From Lachnospiraceae bacterium UBA6987 (GTDB lineage Bacteria > Bacillota > Clostridia > Lachnospirales > Lachnospiraceae): a DNA stretch of 61,430 nt. The stretch is from contig DJYD01000070.1 in assembly GCA_002449955.1 (NCBI GenBank), positions 53,138 to 114,567 of the forward strand, read 5' to 3'. A model generated the notes under the pieces. That model saw only the letters and a list, made by a program, of their open reading frames with translations. It was not told the DNA's origin and did not search any database. Positions 16,195 through 25,368 of this stretch are shown piece after piece. Every line of letters begins with the position of its first letter. The stretch's first letter is position 1. The position numbers and the translations under genes are program-made.

Positions 16195-17886
16195 ATGGTC
16201 TCAAAGAAGAAAAAAAAGAATAAGATTCCCGTATGGCCTGTCCTTGCAGTCGTGGCTGTGTTGCTGGCTGTTGCTGTTCTGACAGAAGTGAGGCCCAGCA
16301 AGGAACAAGCGGATCTGGACCAGTATTTTGCCTCTCGGTCCGGCAGTCTTGCCGTGATCACCAATGACGTCCTTTCTCATGAAGATGCTTTCGTCGAGGA
16401 AGGAGCCGTCTACCTCTCTGCATCCTATTTGTTGACGGTCAATGCCCGGTTTTATCTGGATGAAACCGAGGGATTGCTGCTTTATACCCTGCCCGGTGAA
16501 ACGCTGAGAGCGGACCGGCAGACGATGTTCGCAGGCCATCCGGTGCTTCGCAGCCAAAGCGGTGTACTGTACGTGCTGATGGACTATGTCAGTCAGTATA
16601 CGGACATGCACTGGAAGCTGTATACCGGCCCGGACAGGCTCGTGATCCGGACGGATTTCGGCGAGCAGAAGATCCTCACAGCCGAAGAGGATGTGATCAT
16701 CCGGAAGGAGGCCCGAGTCTCCAGCCCCATTATGACGACGTTAGCCGCGGGGCAGAAGGTTCATCTCCTGAAGGAACAGTCCAAATGGTACGATGTTGTC
16801 ACGGAAGACGGCATCGAAGGGTATATATCCAAAACCGGCCGGATGACAGCCGGCAAGGAAAGCCTGAGCCATACCTATGAGGCGCCTGCTTACGAAATGG
16901 TTTCTACCCGTCAGGACATCTGCATGGTCTGGCATCAGATCGCTTACCGGGATGTCGACAACGGAAAACTGAGGGAGCTGATGACAGAAGCAACGGGGGT
17001 TACCACTGTTTCTCCCACATGGTTTTTCTTAAACGACGGAGAAGGCGGCTTTGACAACGCTTCTTCCAGGGCTTATGTGGACGAGGCACATGCCATGGGT
17101 CTGCAGGTCTGGGCACTCGTCAACAATATGGATTATGAGATCTACGGAGACAGATTGAAAGCGGTGATGAACGAGACCACGAAGCGTACCAGACTGGTAC
17201 AGGGACTGGTCGAGGCAGCCGCTGCAGTCGGTGCCGACGGAATCAACGTGGATATCGAGAGTCTTCCTTCTGACGCGGGGAGGGGATTTGTTCAGTTTAT
17301 CCGCGAGCTTTCCCTGGCTTGTCACGGGAAAGGAATGGTTTTATCGGTCGACAACTATGTGCCTTCGGCCTGGACGGCTCATTATGACCGCACAGAGCAG
17401 GGAATCTTTGCGGACTACCTCATCATCATGGGATATGACGAACATTATCAGGGATCGGAAGCCGGTTCCTCCGCCTCGCTTGATTTTGTTCAGACGGGTG
17501 TGGAGAAAACGTTAGCGCAGGTCCCTGCGCAGAAGGTCATCCTCGGCGTACCGTTCTTTACCAGACTGTGGAAGGGATCTGGCGCCAAACCGGACAGCAG
17601 TCTGCTGAACATGAACGCAGTGGATGAATTGCTTGCAAAGTATGGCGTGCAGCCTGTATGGGACGGTACGTCAGGGCAGAATTATGCGGAGTTTACCATG
17701 GACGGGACGAATGCCCGTGTCTGGATCGAAGATGCAGAATCCATGGCAGCCCGCTTGTCTGCAGTCCGTTCACAGAAGCTTGCCGGACTTTCGGCCTGGC
17801 GTCTGGGGATGGAGACGGCAGATATCTGGACAGTATTTGAACGTTACTTTAACGGTGCGGATCTTTCTCAGACAGCCGGCTCGTAA
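16195..17886 (+). CDS. Membrane-anchored SH3b and GH18 (YaaH/chitinase-like) cell-wall protein
   Basis: A 563-residue exported protein. After a Lys-rich start comes a membrane helix (residues 12-30). A copper-amine-oxidase-N-like stalk domain spans about 50-150 and a bacterial SH3 domain about 162-220. A GH18 TIM barrel spans about 240-550, with the catalytic motif DGINVDIE at 348-355 and Glu355 as acid/base. The same set of parts occurs in Clostridia proteins that cut or bind N-acetylglucosamine polymers such as peptidoglycan during growth or spore germination. It is preceded by a possible GEMM-like aptamer and a promoter, and followed by its own terminator. Confidence 0.88.
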   Translation: MVSKKKKKNKIPVWPVLAVVAVLLAVAVLTEVRPSKEQADLDQYFASRSGSLAVITNDVLSHEDAFVEEGAVYLSASYLLTVNARFYLDETEGLLLYTLPGETLRADRQTMFAGHPVLRSQSGVLYVLMDYVSQYTDMHWKLYTGPDRLVIRTDFGEQKILTAEEDVIIRKEARVSSPIMTTLAAGQKVHLLKEQSKWYDVVTEDGIEGYISKTGRMTAGKESLSHTYEAPAYEMVSTRQDICMVWHQIAYRDVDNGKLRELMTEATGVTTVSPTWFFLNDGEGGFDNASSRAYVDEAHAMGLQVWALVNNMDYEIYGDRLKAVMNETTKRTRLVQGLVEAAAAVGADGINVDIESLPSDAGRGFVQFIRELSLACHGKGMVLSVDNYVPSAWTAHYDRTEQGIFADYLIIMGYDEHYQGSEAGSSASLDFVQTGVEKTLAQVPAQKVILGVPFFTRLWKGSGAKPDSSLLNMNAVDELLAKYGVQPVWDGTSGQNYAEFTMDGTNARVWIEDAESMAARLSAVRSQKLAGLSAWRLGMETADIWTVFERYFNGADLSQTAGS

Positions 17887-17937
17887 GATGGCGTGGCGGA
17901 AAAAGAGAGAAAAGAAATGCCGTGACGGCGAACCAAA

Positions 17938-17998
17938 AGAGACTGTGGACAGGTAGGAAGGAACATTTCCGGAGTATGGCTTCACAGTCTCTTTTTTT
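17938..17998 (+). terminator. Terminator after the GH18 gene
   Basis: AGAGACTGTG (17938-17947) pairs with CACAGTCTCT (17983-17992) across a long loop, followed by a run of seven T. Confidence 0.7.
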
Positions 17999-17999
17999 C

Positions 18000-18028
18000 T
18001 TGCAGATTCAAAGGAGAGCGGTTATAAT
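18000..18028 (+). promoter_or_regulatory. Promoter of the MATE gene
   Basis: TTGCAG (18000-18005) and TATAAT (18023-18028) with a 17-base spacer, directly after the preceding terminator. Confidence 0.65.
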
Positions 18029-18064
18029 AAATCTGCATATCCGGCATGCGGAAAGAAATGGAGC

Positions 18065-19477
18065 ATGAGCATGATCAGGAAAATCAGAGAGTTGTTCAGC
18101 ATCAGGGCGTTGCTTGGAGACGTCAAACCGGCAGGAGAGATCCCGGCGGAAAAGGTGCTGTACAGCCATTTTCTGCGGCTTGCCGGTCCTTCCGTGATTG
18201 AAATGGTGTTAGTGGCGTTCGTCGGGATCGTGGATACGATCATGGTGAGCTCCCTGGGAGACCTGGCGATTGACGCCGTAGGCATTTCAACACAGCCTAA
18301 GTTTGTGATCCTCTGCTTTATTTTTGCGTTAAGTACCGGTACCACTGCCGTCGTCGCCAGACGCAAGGGCCAGGGAGACTTGGTCGGTGCGAATCTGGTC
18401 CTGCGCAATGCGTTTTATGTCGGCCTGGCGGTCATCCTGCTGCTAACGGCTCTTGGAAGAGAGTTTGCGGAGCCGTTCCTGCGTTTTGCAGGCGCGCATG
18501 ATTCCTATATTGAGGATGCGGTCGTCTATTTCCGCATCATCTGTGTGAGTCTGGTTTTTCAGGGCTTAAATATCCTGATTAATGCGGCACAGAAGGGCTG
18601 CGGCAATACGCAGATCTCCATGACCACGAATCTGATCGGCAACCTGGTCAATATCCTGTTCAACTATCTTCTGATTAACGGCATCGGGCCTTTCCCGCGG
18701 CTTGGGGTAAAAGGTGCGGCCATCGCCACATTGCTTGGCGCTGTGAGTGCCTTCCTTATTTCGTTAGTCCGGGTACTGATGCGCAGGCACTATCTGAATA
18801 TATTTGTGGAAGGCGGCTGGAAGCCCTCCTATGCTGTGCTGAAGCCTGTTTTCCGGGTGAGCGGCAGCGCGCTCGCGGAGCAGCTTATCATGCGCGTGGG
18901 CTTTTTCAGCTTTAATATGATTGTGGCAAAGCTGGATCCGCTGTCCTACGCAACGCATATTATCTGCATGAATATGCAGACGCTTTCCTTCTGCTTCGGA
19001 GATGGATTTCAGGTGGCGGCAACAGCCCTGGCCGGCCAGAATCTCGGGGCAAAACGGCCGGATCTTGCGTATGTCTACTGCAGTATCGGCAGACGGATCG
19101 TGGTGATCGTTTCGGTGCTTTTGAGCATTTTCTTCATCACCATGCGCTATCCGCTGATGCGGCTGTATACGGATACGCCGGAGGTGATCGAGATGGGCAG
19201 CGTCTGCCTGCTGATTCTTTCGGTCATCACATACATGCAGACGGCGCAGGTCATCTGTACGGGGTGCCTCAGAGGTGCCGGAGATACGCGCTATGTGGCG
19301 GTGATCTCCCTGATTGCGATCGGTATCATCCGTCCGCTCGCCGGGTATCTTCTGGCTTATGCCGTCGGCTGGGGGCTGTACGGCGCCTGGCTCGGCACTT
19401 TGCTTGATCAGACCATGAGACTGGTATTAAGCTCCGCCCGCGTCCGCAAGGGCAAATGGCTGGAGATCCAATTATAA
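18065..19477 (+). CDS. MATE family efflux transporter
   Basis: A 470-residue integral membrane protein with twelve predicted helices in two related halves, as in MATE Na+ or H+ coupled drug/metabolite exporters. The first half has the LAGPSVIEMVLVAFVGIVDT opening with the conserved Asp in VDT. CTGCLRGAGDTRYVAVIS in the second half is a classic family segment. Length is normal. The ATG at 18065 follows GGAAAGAAATGGAG. It has its own promoter and ends 33 bases before the phosphomutase, so readthrough into that gene is possible. Substrate unknown. Confidence 0.92.
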   Translation: MSMIRKIRELFSIRALLGDVKPAGEIPAEKVLYSHFLRLAGPSVIEMVLVAFVGIVDTIMVSSLGDLAIDAVGISTQPKFVILCFIFALSTGTTAVVARRKGQGDLVGANLVLRNAFYVGLAVILLLTALGREFAEPFLRFAGAHDSYIEDAVVYFRIICVSLVFQGLNILINAAQKGCGNTQISMTTNLIGNLVNILFNYLLINGIGPFPRLGVKGAAIATLLGAVSAFLISLVRVLMRRHYLNIFVEGGWKPSYAVLKPVFRVSGSALAEQLIMRVGFFSFNMIVAKLDPLSYATHIICMNMQTLSFCFGDGFQVAATALAGQNLGAKRPDLAYVYCSIGRRIVVIVSVLLSIFFITMRYPLMRLYTDTPEVIEMGSVCLLILSVITYMQTAQVICTGCLRGAGDTRYVAVISLIAIGIIRPLAGYLLAYAVGWGLYGAWLGTLLDQTMRLVLSSARVRKGKWLEIQL

Positions 19478-19510
19478 ATTATGCGGTTTTCCGCGGAAAT
19501 GAGGAATGAT

Positions 19511-21238
19511 ATGACAGTACAGGAACGCTATGAATACTGGCTGACTAGCCCGGCATTCGATGAGGCGACCAAGGCGGAACTGAAGGCAATTGCAGACGAT
19601 CCGCAGGCAATTGCGGAACGTTTCACCGGAGATCTGGAGTTTGGTACGGGCGGACTGCGCGGTGTGATCGGCGCAGGAACGAACCGGATGAATATGTATA
19701 CCGTGCGGAAAGCAACGCAGGGCATAGCCAATTATATCCTGCAGAAGGGCACACAGAAAAAAGGCGTGGCGATCTCCTTTGACAGCCGCCGCATGTCCCC
19801 GGAATTTGCCGATGAGACGGCTCGCTGCTTCTGCGCGAACGGGATCCCGGTATACATCTTCCCGGAACTGCATCCCACCCCGATGCTGAGCTTTGCGGTA
19901 AGAGATTTAGGCTGCACGGCAGGCGTTAACATCACGGCCAGCCACAACCCGCCGGAATATAACGGATACAAGCTTTACTGGGATGACGGCGCCCAGGTCA
20001 CGGTGCCGGATGACGAGCTGATCATTGCTGAGGTCAACAAGATCACGGACTATGCCGAGCCGAAGACCATGAGCCGCGCGGATGCAGAAGCTGCCGGCCT
20101 GTATCATACCATTACACCGGATCTGGATGCACGCTACTATGAAAATGTCAAGAAGTGGATCAAGCGCCCGGATGTGATCGCCAGGGAAGCAAGAAATATT
20201 ACGGTTGCCTATACTCCTCTGCACGGGACCGGCTTCATCCCGGCCATGCACATGCTGACTGAGCTCGGCTTTACGGCTTATGCCGTGAAGGAACAGGCAG
20301 AGCCGGACGGTGAATTCCCGACGGTGGACTACCCGAACCCTGAAGATCCGAAGGCCATGAAGCTCGCTCTGGAACTGGGAGAGAAGGTGCATGCGGACCT
20401 GGTCCTCGCGAACGATCCCGACGCGGACCGCATCGGCGCCTACGTGCGTGACAGCGAGGGAAAACTACAGCGCCTGACCGGCAACATGATGGGCTGCCTG
20501 CTCGCCAATTACGAGATCAGCAGCGCCAAGGAGCTGCGCGGCCTGCGTCCCGACAGCACCTTCATCAGCACGATCGTCTCCACGAATATGGCCGGTGCCA
20601 TTGCCCGCAAGTACGGGGTGAACTTCTATGAGACGCTGACCGGCTTCAAGCACATCTGCGGCAAGATGCGTGAGCTTGAGGAAACGGCTTCCATGGATTT
20701 CCTGTTTGGTTTCGAGGAAAGCTACGGCTGCCTGATCGGCACTTATGCCCGCGACAAGGACGGCATCATGGCAGTGACGGCTCTTGCGGAGGCGGCCTGC
20801 TACTACAAGACCTTAGGCAAGACCCTCTGGGATGTGCTGCAGGATCTGTACAAAGAAGTCGGATACTACCGCGACATCAATATCGCCCGGGTCTTCAAGG
20901 GCCTGGAAGGCGCGGCGAAGATCAAAGGCATCATGACCATGCTGCGGAACGATCCGCCGAAGGAACTGGGCGGTCTGCCGGTCATCGGCCTCCGCGATTA
21001 TCAGGCGCATACGACGCTGAATCTGGAGACGGGAGAAAAAGGCGTAACCACGCTGCCGACCTCGAATGTGCTGTATTTTGAATTGACGGATGATGCCTGG
21101 GTATGCGTAAGACCTTCCGGCACCGAGCCGAAGATCAAGCTGTACTGCGGTGTCTGCGGCAAAACGGCAGAGGATGCGGATGTCAAGGAACGCGTGATGA
21201 TCGAGAAACTGAACGCTTTTATGGATCAGTTTGAGTAA
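19511..21238 (+). CDS. Phospho-sugar mutase (phosphoglucomutase/phosphomannomutase)
   Basis: A 575-residue alpha-D-phosphohexomutase. The phosphoserine loop TASHNPPEYNG places the active serine at residue 144. The metal loop is DPDADRIG, the sugar-recognition loop GFEESYGC, and the phosphate-binding loop RPSGTEPKIK. It interconverts hexose 1- and 6-phosphates for glycogen, cell-wall and exopolysaccharide precursors, through a bisphosphate intermediate. Length and motifs match the long PgcA-type enzymes of Bacillota. I use the ATG at 19511 (GAGGAA upstream) rather than the frame opening at 19481. Confidence 0.93.
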   Translation: MTVQERYEYWLTSPAFDEATKAELKAIADDPQAIAERFTGDLEFGTGGLRGVIGAGTNRMNMYTVRKATQGIANYILQKGTQKKGVAISFDSRRMSPEFADETARCFCANGIPVYIFPELHPTPMLSFAVRDLGCTAGVNITASHNPPEYNGYKLYWDDGAQVTVPDDELIIAEVNKITDYAEPKTMSRADAEAAGLYHTITPDLDARYYENVKKWIKRPDVIAREARNITVAYTPLHGTGFIPAMHMLTELGFTAYAVKEQAEPDGEFPTVDYPNPEDPKAMKLALELGEKVHADLVLANDPDADRIGAYVRDSEGKLQRLTGNMMGCLLANYEISSAKELRGLRPDSTFISTIVSTNMAGAIARKYGVNFYETLTGFKHICGKMRELEETASMDFLFGFEESYGCLIGTYARDKDGIMAVTALAEAACYYKTLGKTLWDVLQDLYKEVGYYRDINIARVFKGLEGAAKIKGIMTMLRNDPPKELGGLPVIGLRDYQAHTTLNLETGEKGVTTLPTSNVLYFELTDDAWVCVRPSGTEPKIKLYCGVCGKTAEDADVKERVMIEKLNAFMDQFE

Positions 21239-21258
21239 GCGCATGCGACATTGAAACC

Positions 21259-21302
21259 ATATAAGCAAAAAGACCGCCGGCAGGCGGTCTTTTTGCTTAT
21301 AT
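21259..21302. terminator. Very long bidirectional terminator
   Basis: A perfect 20-bp stem (21259-21278 with 21283-21302) and a 4-base GGCA loop, with A5 and T5 tracts inside the stem. It ends both the phosphomutase gene and the minus-strand DUF4037 operon. Confidence 0.93.
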
Positions 21303-21317
21303 GGAAAAGGAAGACTT

Positions 21318-22259
21318 TTACACCCCGAAGAAAAGATCTTCGTTGCGAAGACCCGGATCGGCAATGTGATCGTTCACCGATGCCGCGTGTTTCGAGAGAT
21401 CGCCGCAGACGGCAGCTGTGATCCCCTGCGCCTGCAGTTCGGCGATGACGGCCGATGCGACGTTTTCGATGGTCATGTACTTGTCCATCATTTCGTCTGC
21501 GCCGCCTCCGCTGCTGATGAGCCGGTACAGGGAAGGTGCGAGGTCTGAGAGGCGCGGCAGTTCCCGGAGCGCCCGGAACTGCCATTTGTAATAGGGCATG
21601 AGCGCGTGATTCAGCAGAAAGACGGCGTGGAGTGCCGCCTGGGTAAAATGGATGGCGGCCAGCTGTGCAGCCCCTTCTTCTCCGTGGTCAAGGCAGCGCA
21701 GATAATTATACTGCCCCGACTGGGCCATGGTGGCAAGCTCGCCGGCAAGCTTTTTCAGGCGCGCATCCTCCGGCATGCGTTTTAAGGCATCACGCTTTGC
21801 CGTAAATATGCCGGAATCATCACGCCAGATTTCCCCGTTTACCGTTTCGAGTATGCTGTATTCCGGCACGCGGAACCAGTCGTAAGCGGAGAGCTCTCCG
21901 GAGGGCGTACCGAGCTTTGCGAGGAAAAATTCACTCATTCTGACCACACCATGCCGGTTTCCGCCCGCAGGACTCAGTAAACTTTTTTTAAACCCGCGAA
22001 ATTCCTTCGGAAGCTTTGCATAGGCGCGTTCCAAACGAAAAGCCGTCTGGCGGTCAATGACATCTTCTCCCGGAAGGAAAAGGCAAAAGCCCGCTTCGAA
22101 ATCGTGGTCCTGAGAGACTTCGTCATCGTAGCCGAGGCACTCGCTGCCGCTTCCGCAAAGCCCCGCTGCGATCAGTCCTTCAAGCTCCGGGAACTGCTCG
22201 TGAAGCATGGGGGCGCCGTATTCCTCATAATAAGCCTTGGCCAGTTCAAGTCCCTGCAT
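21318..22259 (-). CDS. DUF4037 nucleotidyltransferase-like protein
   Basis: A 313-residue protein with GSGSECLGYDDEVSQDHDFE near residues 36-55. This is the Gly-Ser and spaced acidic signature of the DUF4037 branch of the nucleotidyltransferase fold. The rest is mostly helical, with an HDHxE-free C-terminal half containing LLNHALMPYYKWQFRALRELP, also typical. The catalytic role is unknown; related folds adenylylate antibiotics or proteins. Its start overlaps the TPR gene by 14 bases and has GGAGAAG upstream, so the pair is translationally coupled. The TPR plus DUF4037 pairing recurs in Clostridia, from memory. Confidence 0.75.
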   Translation of the reverse strand: MQGLELAKAYYEEYGAPMLHEQFPELEGLIAAGLCGSGSECLGYDDEVSQDHDFEAGFCLFLPGEDVIDRQTAFRLERAYAKLPKEFRGFKKSLLSPAGGNRHGVVRMSEFFLAKLGTPSGELSAYDWFRVPEYSILETVNGEIWRDDSGIFTAKRDALKRMPEDARLKKLAGELATMAQSGQYNYLRCLDHGEEGAAQLAAIHFTQAALHAVFLLNHALMPYYKWQFRALRELPRLSDLAPSLYRLISSGGGADEMMDKYMTIENVASAVIAELQAQGITAAVCGDLSKHAASVNDHIADPGLRNEDLFFGV

Positions 22260-23061
22260 AAATCTTCTCCGCCGCCTCTCTGAGTTCTTTTGCTGTCATG
22301 AACCAGCCGTAGTAGTCAAAGCCCGGCGCACAGGTTCTGCAGACAAAGGCGTAGTAGCCGTCCCGCGGCAGGTCCTCTGTCTTCAGCAGGGCTTCCGCCT
22401 CTTCCAGCAGGGGAAAGACATCGGCTTCCTCATCCTGCATGTGCTGAAGGTCTGCGAGGTTGAGCAGTGTGACGGCCTGCTCCAGCTCACTGCCGGGAAT
22501 TCTGCGCATGGTATCCAGGGCTTTGTGGTAGAGCTCCTCCGCTTCATCGTAACGAGCAAGATCTGCGCAGGCAAGCGCCATGTTGTTGTACAGGCCGCCG
22601 AGCCTCTTATCGTCCTTTGCAAGCTCGCGCTCATAGAGCGTGCGCGCAAGTGAAAAATAGGGGAGGGCTTCCTCGGCATGACCAAAGGTCTTGCATACGG
22701 TTGCCGCGTTTACCCAGGTGGTTCCGGCGATGATGTTGTCGCGCATGCCGAGTTCATCCAGAAGCTGCAGGGCAGCCTCAAGTGCTTCAAAGGCTTCGCG
22801 CTCCTTGCCGGATTTGCGAAAATACCCCATTCTTTCATTTTGTATGGCGAGCTCGCCCCGTTTGTCTCCGCCGGCTTTTGCTTCGGCAAGCCAGTAGTTT
22901 AAATGACGCCCTGCGCCTGCCCAATCATCGCGGCTTAAGTACTCGTCAAGCTTTTCGATGACGCGGCCTATCGGCACCGAAAAAGCAGGACGCGGCGCGT
23001 CCCGGTCCATATTCAGGAGACAGGTGGGCTCTTCGTAATCTTCTTTGTTCAAAATGCTCAT
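22246..23061 (-). CDS. Tetratricopeptide repeat protein
   Basis: A 271-residue soluble protein made of helical pairs. TPR-type motifs such as EAFEALEAALQLLDELG, EALPYFSLARTLYERELA, LGGLYNNMALACADLARYDEAEELYHKAL and QAVTLLNLADLQHMQ run through residues 75-215. TPR solenoids bind partner proteins. Because it is coupled to the DUF4037 gene, the natural guess is that it presents substrates to, or regulates, that enzyme. No signal peptide or membrane helix. Confidence 0.82.
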   Translation of the reverse strand: MSILNKEDYEEPTCLLNMDRDAPRPAFSVPIGRVIEKLDEYLSRDDWAGAGRHLNYWLAEAKAGGDKRGELAIQNERMGYFRKSGKEREAFEALEAALQLLDELGMRDNIIAGTTWVNAATVCKTFGHAEEALPYFSLARTLYERELAKDDKRLGGLYNNMALACADLARYDEAEELYHKALDTMRRIPGSELEQAVTLLNLADLQHMQDEEADVFPLLEEAEALLKTEDLPRDGYYAFVCRTCAPGFDYYGWFMTAKELREAAEKIYAGT

Positions 23062-23114
23062 GTAAAAATCCTTTTTAGATCATAAATCCGCCATCCTGCA
23101 GCAGCCGGCCTGCC

Positions 23115-24062
23115 CTACGCAATCAGCACGCGCAGGAGCGGTGTGACGATGAACATGGCGAGGGTCGTCCAGACAACGCCCTGGGAGGCGAATTTCTCCC
23201 CTTCTTCCCCGCCGTACTGGGAGCCAAGCACAACAGCCATAGTGGGGGCAGGCATTGCGGCGACGATCATGGTCGTCTGGGGCCCGAGGCCTTCCATGCC
23301 GAGGATCTTGAAAATGATGAAAAAGATGCCCGGTGCCAGAATGAAGCGCATGAGCATGAGCAGCGCCGTTGCCTTGTCCATGACTAAGGACTTCAGGCCG
23401 AGCTCATAAATGATGAAGCCGGTCATCATGAGCGCAAGAGGCGTCACGATGTTGCTGAGATGGCGGATAAAGCTGGAGGCAAAAGAGGGCAGCTGCACAC
23501 CGAGCAGAACCAGAATGAGACCGATGGTGACGCCGATCACGGGCGGAGAGAGGAGGACCTTAAGCAGGAGCTTTCCGAAACTCTCGCGTTCGTAATCGAA
23601 GGACCAGCGGACGGCAATGACGCTCACTAACCAGATGGAGAAGGAGTTCAGCACATAATAGACCATCACGTAGGGGGCAGAGGCATCGCCGAAGAGTTCC
23701 CTGCATATGGCAAGTCCGATGAAGATGGCGTTGGAATTTGCCCCCATGTGGATGAAAAGACCGATTTTGTTCTTCGGAATACGGAACAGCTTGCAGATCA
23801 GGAAGGCAAGAACATTGCTGAGAGCCATGGCGCCAAGCGTGATCAGCAGATAGATGCCGTACTCGCTGATCGTTTCACGGGTCAGGTTGCTGATGATTCC
23901 GTTGATGCAGTTAAAGGGGACGAGAATGGTCATCAGCAGCTTGCTGATGAAGGTCTTGGCTTTCTTGTCCATCAGACCCTTTACGCCTGCCAGATAGCCG
24001 GTGACGGTCAGGAGAAGGATAACGGTGACGGATGAGACCGCCTGCCAGAAAACTTCTTTCAT
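23115..24062 (-). CDS. AEC family (auxin efflux carrier-type) transporter
   Basis: A 315-residue membrane protein with about ten helices in the two five-helix bundles of AEC carriers. The pattern NxxxxGxxxCxxxFG in NSNAIFIGLAICRELFG and the late AAMPAPTMAVVLGSQYGG segment with its broken helix are characteristic. Bacterial members move dicarboxylates such as malate or malonate. The start at 24062 lies 11 bases after the endonuclease-family gene, and the longer frame to 24131 is not needed. Substrate unknown; membership in a minus-strand run with unrelated enzymes gives no clear hint. Confidence 0.85.
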   Translation of the reverse strand: MKEVFWQAVSSVTVILLLTVTGYLAGVKGLMDKKAKTFISKLLMTILVPFNCINGIISNLTRETISEYGIYLLITLGAMALSNVLAFLICKLFRIPKNKIGLFIHMGANSNAIFIGLAICRELFGDASAPYVMVYYVLNSFSIWLVSVIAVRWSFDYERESFGKLLLKVLLSPPVIGVTIGLILVLLGVQLPSFASSFIRHLSNIVTPLALMMTGFIIYELGLKSLVMDKATALLMLMRFILAPGIFFIIFKILGMEGLGPQTTMIVAAMPAPTMAVVLGSQYGGEEGEKFASQGVVWTTLAMFIVTPLLRVLIA

Positions 24063-24072
24063 AAGGGGATGA

Positions 24073-25161
24073 TTACCTCGATTCTCCAAGAATGAAATCC
24101 ATGCGGACCGGATTATGGTCCGAATAAGCAAAGCCGGTATCGATGACGTCTGCTCCGAGGAGTTCGACGTTCGCGGAGACGAGAAAGCCGTCCACAGTCA
24201 GGACATACTGCCCTTCGTGATAGGCAGAGTCTGCATTGCGGCAGCTCGGAACGGGGACTTCCGGATTAAAGGGCGGGACGAGGCGGATATTCAGGCCGTC
24301 AAAAAGCTCATCCGGAATCGGCTGGCCCCAGTTATAATCCTCTGCGGTGATGTGGAAGATTTTCTTGGAGTCACCCAGAAGATCTTTATTGAAATCACCG
24401 CCGGCGATGCAGTAGTTCCCTTTCTCATATTCGGCCTGCATGTCGGCAAGCAGCAGCTTTAACTGCTCGGTCGCGATCGTGCCGTCCGAGGTGTAGGCGG
24501 ACAGATGCAGGTTGTAGAGAACAAGCATCCTGCCGTCATCTGCGGGAATCGTGTGACGGCTGTAGCAGCGGTCGAGGTCCAGGATCTTTGTGAAACCGGA
24601 CTCAACCGGAAGCTCCACGCGTCTTGCCGCATCGATTTTTGCGGAAGAATAGGTCATCAGCGAGGACTTTGAAGCACCGTGCGGCTGATAGAACGGATAA
24701 AACAGGAAGGGAGAATCGTAATTCTGTGCACAGACGCTGCTGTAGTCCGGCAATGCTTTGCGCAGGTACTCCCGCTCGTCAAAGTGGTAGGTACGGGTGG
24801 AATCAAGGTCCACTTCCTGCAGCAGATAGAAATCGGACTTCTGTTCGGCAAGCAGCGAGGCGATCTTGTTTAGATTGGCGTCCAGGCGCTCTTTGGACCA
24901 TGCCCAGGATTCATGTCCGCCGTCCATGAAAAACCCGTAGTCGGCTTCGTAGGCGCCGAAACCGATGTTCCAGCTGGTTACCGACAATTTCTCCCCGGTC
25001 CGGACCGGTCCTGATGCCTTTTCCTCGGACGAAATGGCTAAGGGCATGCTGCCGATCCTGTGATAGGCCATGAACACATAGGTGACGTAAGCCGCCGCGA
25101 TCAGGACAAGAACAAGCAGGACAGACCGGAGAACCCGCCAGACCGTCATTTTTTTCTTCAT
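24073..25161 (-). CDS. Endonuclease/exonuclease/phosphatase family protein, membrane anchored
   Basis: A 362-residue protein with one N-terminal membrane helix (about residues 11-30) and an EEP domain. Landmarks are SWNIGFGAYEAD with the conserved Asn, LLQEVDLDSTRTYH with the metal Glu, YNLHLSAYT, GGDFNKDLLGD and the terminal SDHNPVRMDF. All residues needed for metal-dependent phosphodiester hydrolysis appear present. The anchor points the domain outside the membrane, so it may be an exported nuclease or a sphingomyelinase-like phosphodiesterase. It starts the minus-strand run at 25161. Confidence 0.87.
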   Translation of the reverse strand: MKKKMTVWRVLRSVLLVLVLIAAAYVTYVFMAYHRIGSMPLAISSEEKASGPVRTGEKLSVTSWNIGFGAYEADYGFFMDGGHESWAWSKERLDANLNKIASLLAEQKSDFYLLQEVDLDSTRTYHFDEREYLRKALPDYSSVCAQNYDSPFLFYPFYQPHGASKSSLMTYSSAKIDAARRVELPVESGFTKILDLDRCYSRHTIPADDGRMLVLYNLHLSAYTSDGTIATEQLKLLLADMQAEYEKGNYCIAGGDFNKDLLGDSKKIFHITAEDYNWGQPIPDELFDGLNIRLVPPFNPEVPVPSCRNADSAYHEGQYVLTVDGFLVSANVELLGADVIDTGFAYSDHNPVRMDFILGESR

Positions 25162-25271
25162 ATTCAGCCTCCCGGCGCGGATGTACCGTGCTTCCTTATA
25201 TTGTAGCGAAGGCAGGCGCGATTTGCAAGTGCAGGCCCCTTTGTTTTTAGCGGAGGCGCAAAAAGAAATGC

Positions 25272-25300
25272 TTGCAATATTGCTGTTTCTTCAATAAAAT
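25272..25300 (+). promoter_or_regulatory. Promoter of the first binding-protein gene
   Basis: TTGCAA (25272-25277) and TAAAAT (25295-25300) are 17 bases apart. Its leader contains a CCGGCA/TGCCGG hairpin at 25321-25344. Confidence 0.65.
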
Positions 25301-25368
25301 AATGGCATCAAAAGAATCATCCGGCAAGGCCTTTGCCCTGCCGGTGCATTAACATGTAAAGGATCACT

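Noticed and set aside
16195..17886. Lysin or spore-germination enzyme assignment by name
   Set aside because: The GH18 catalytic motif is clear, but no LysM repeat or spore-specific feature is visible, so only a general cell-wall role is stated.
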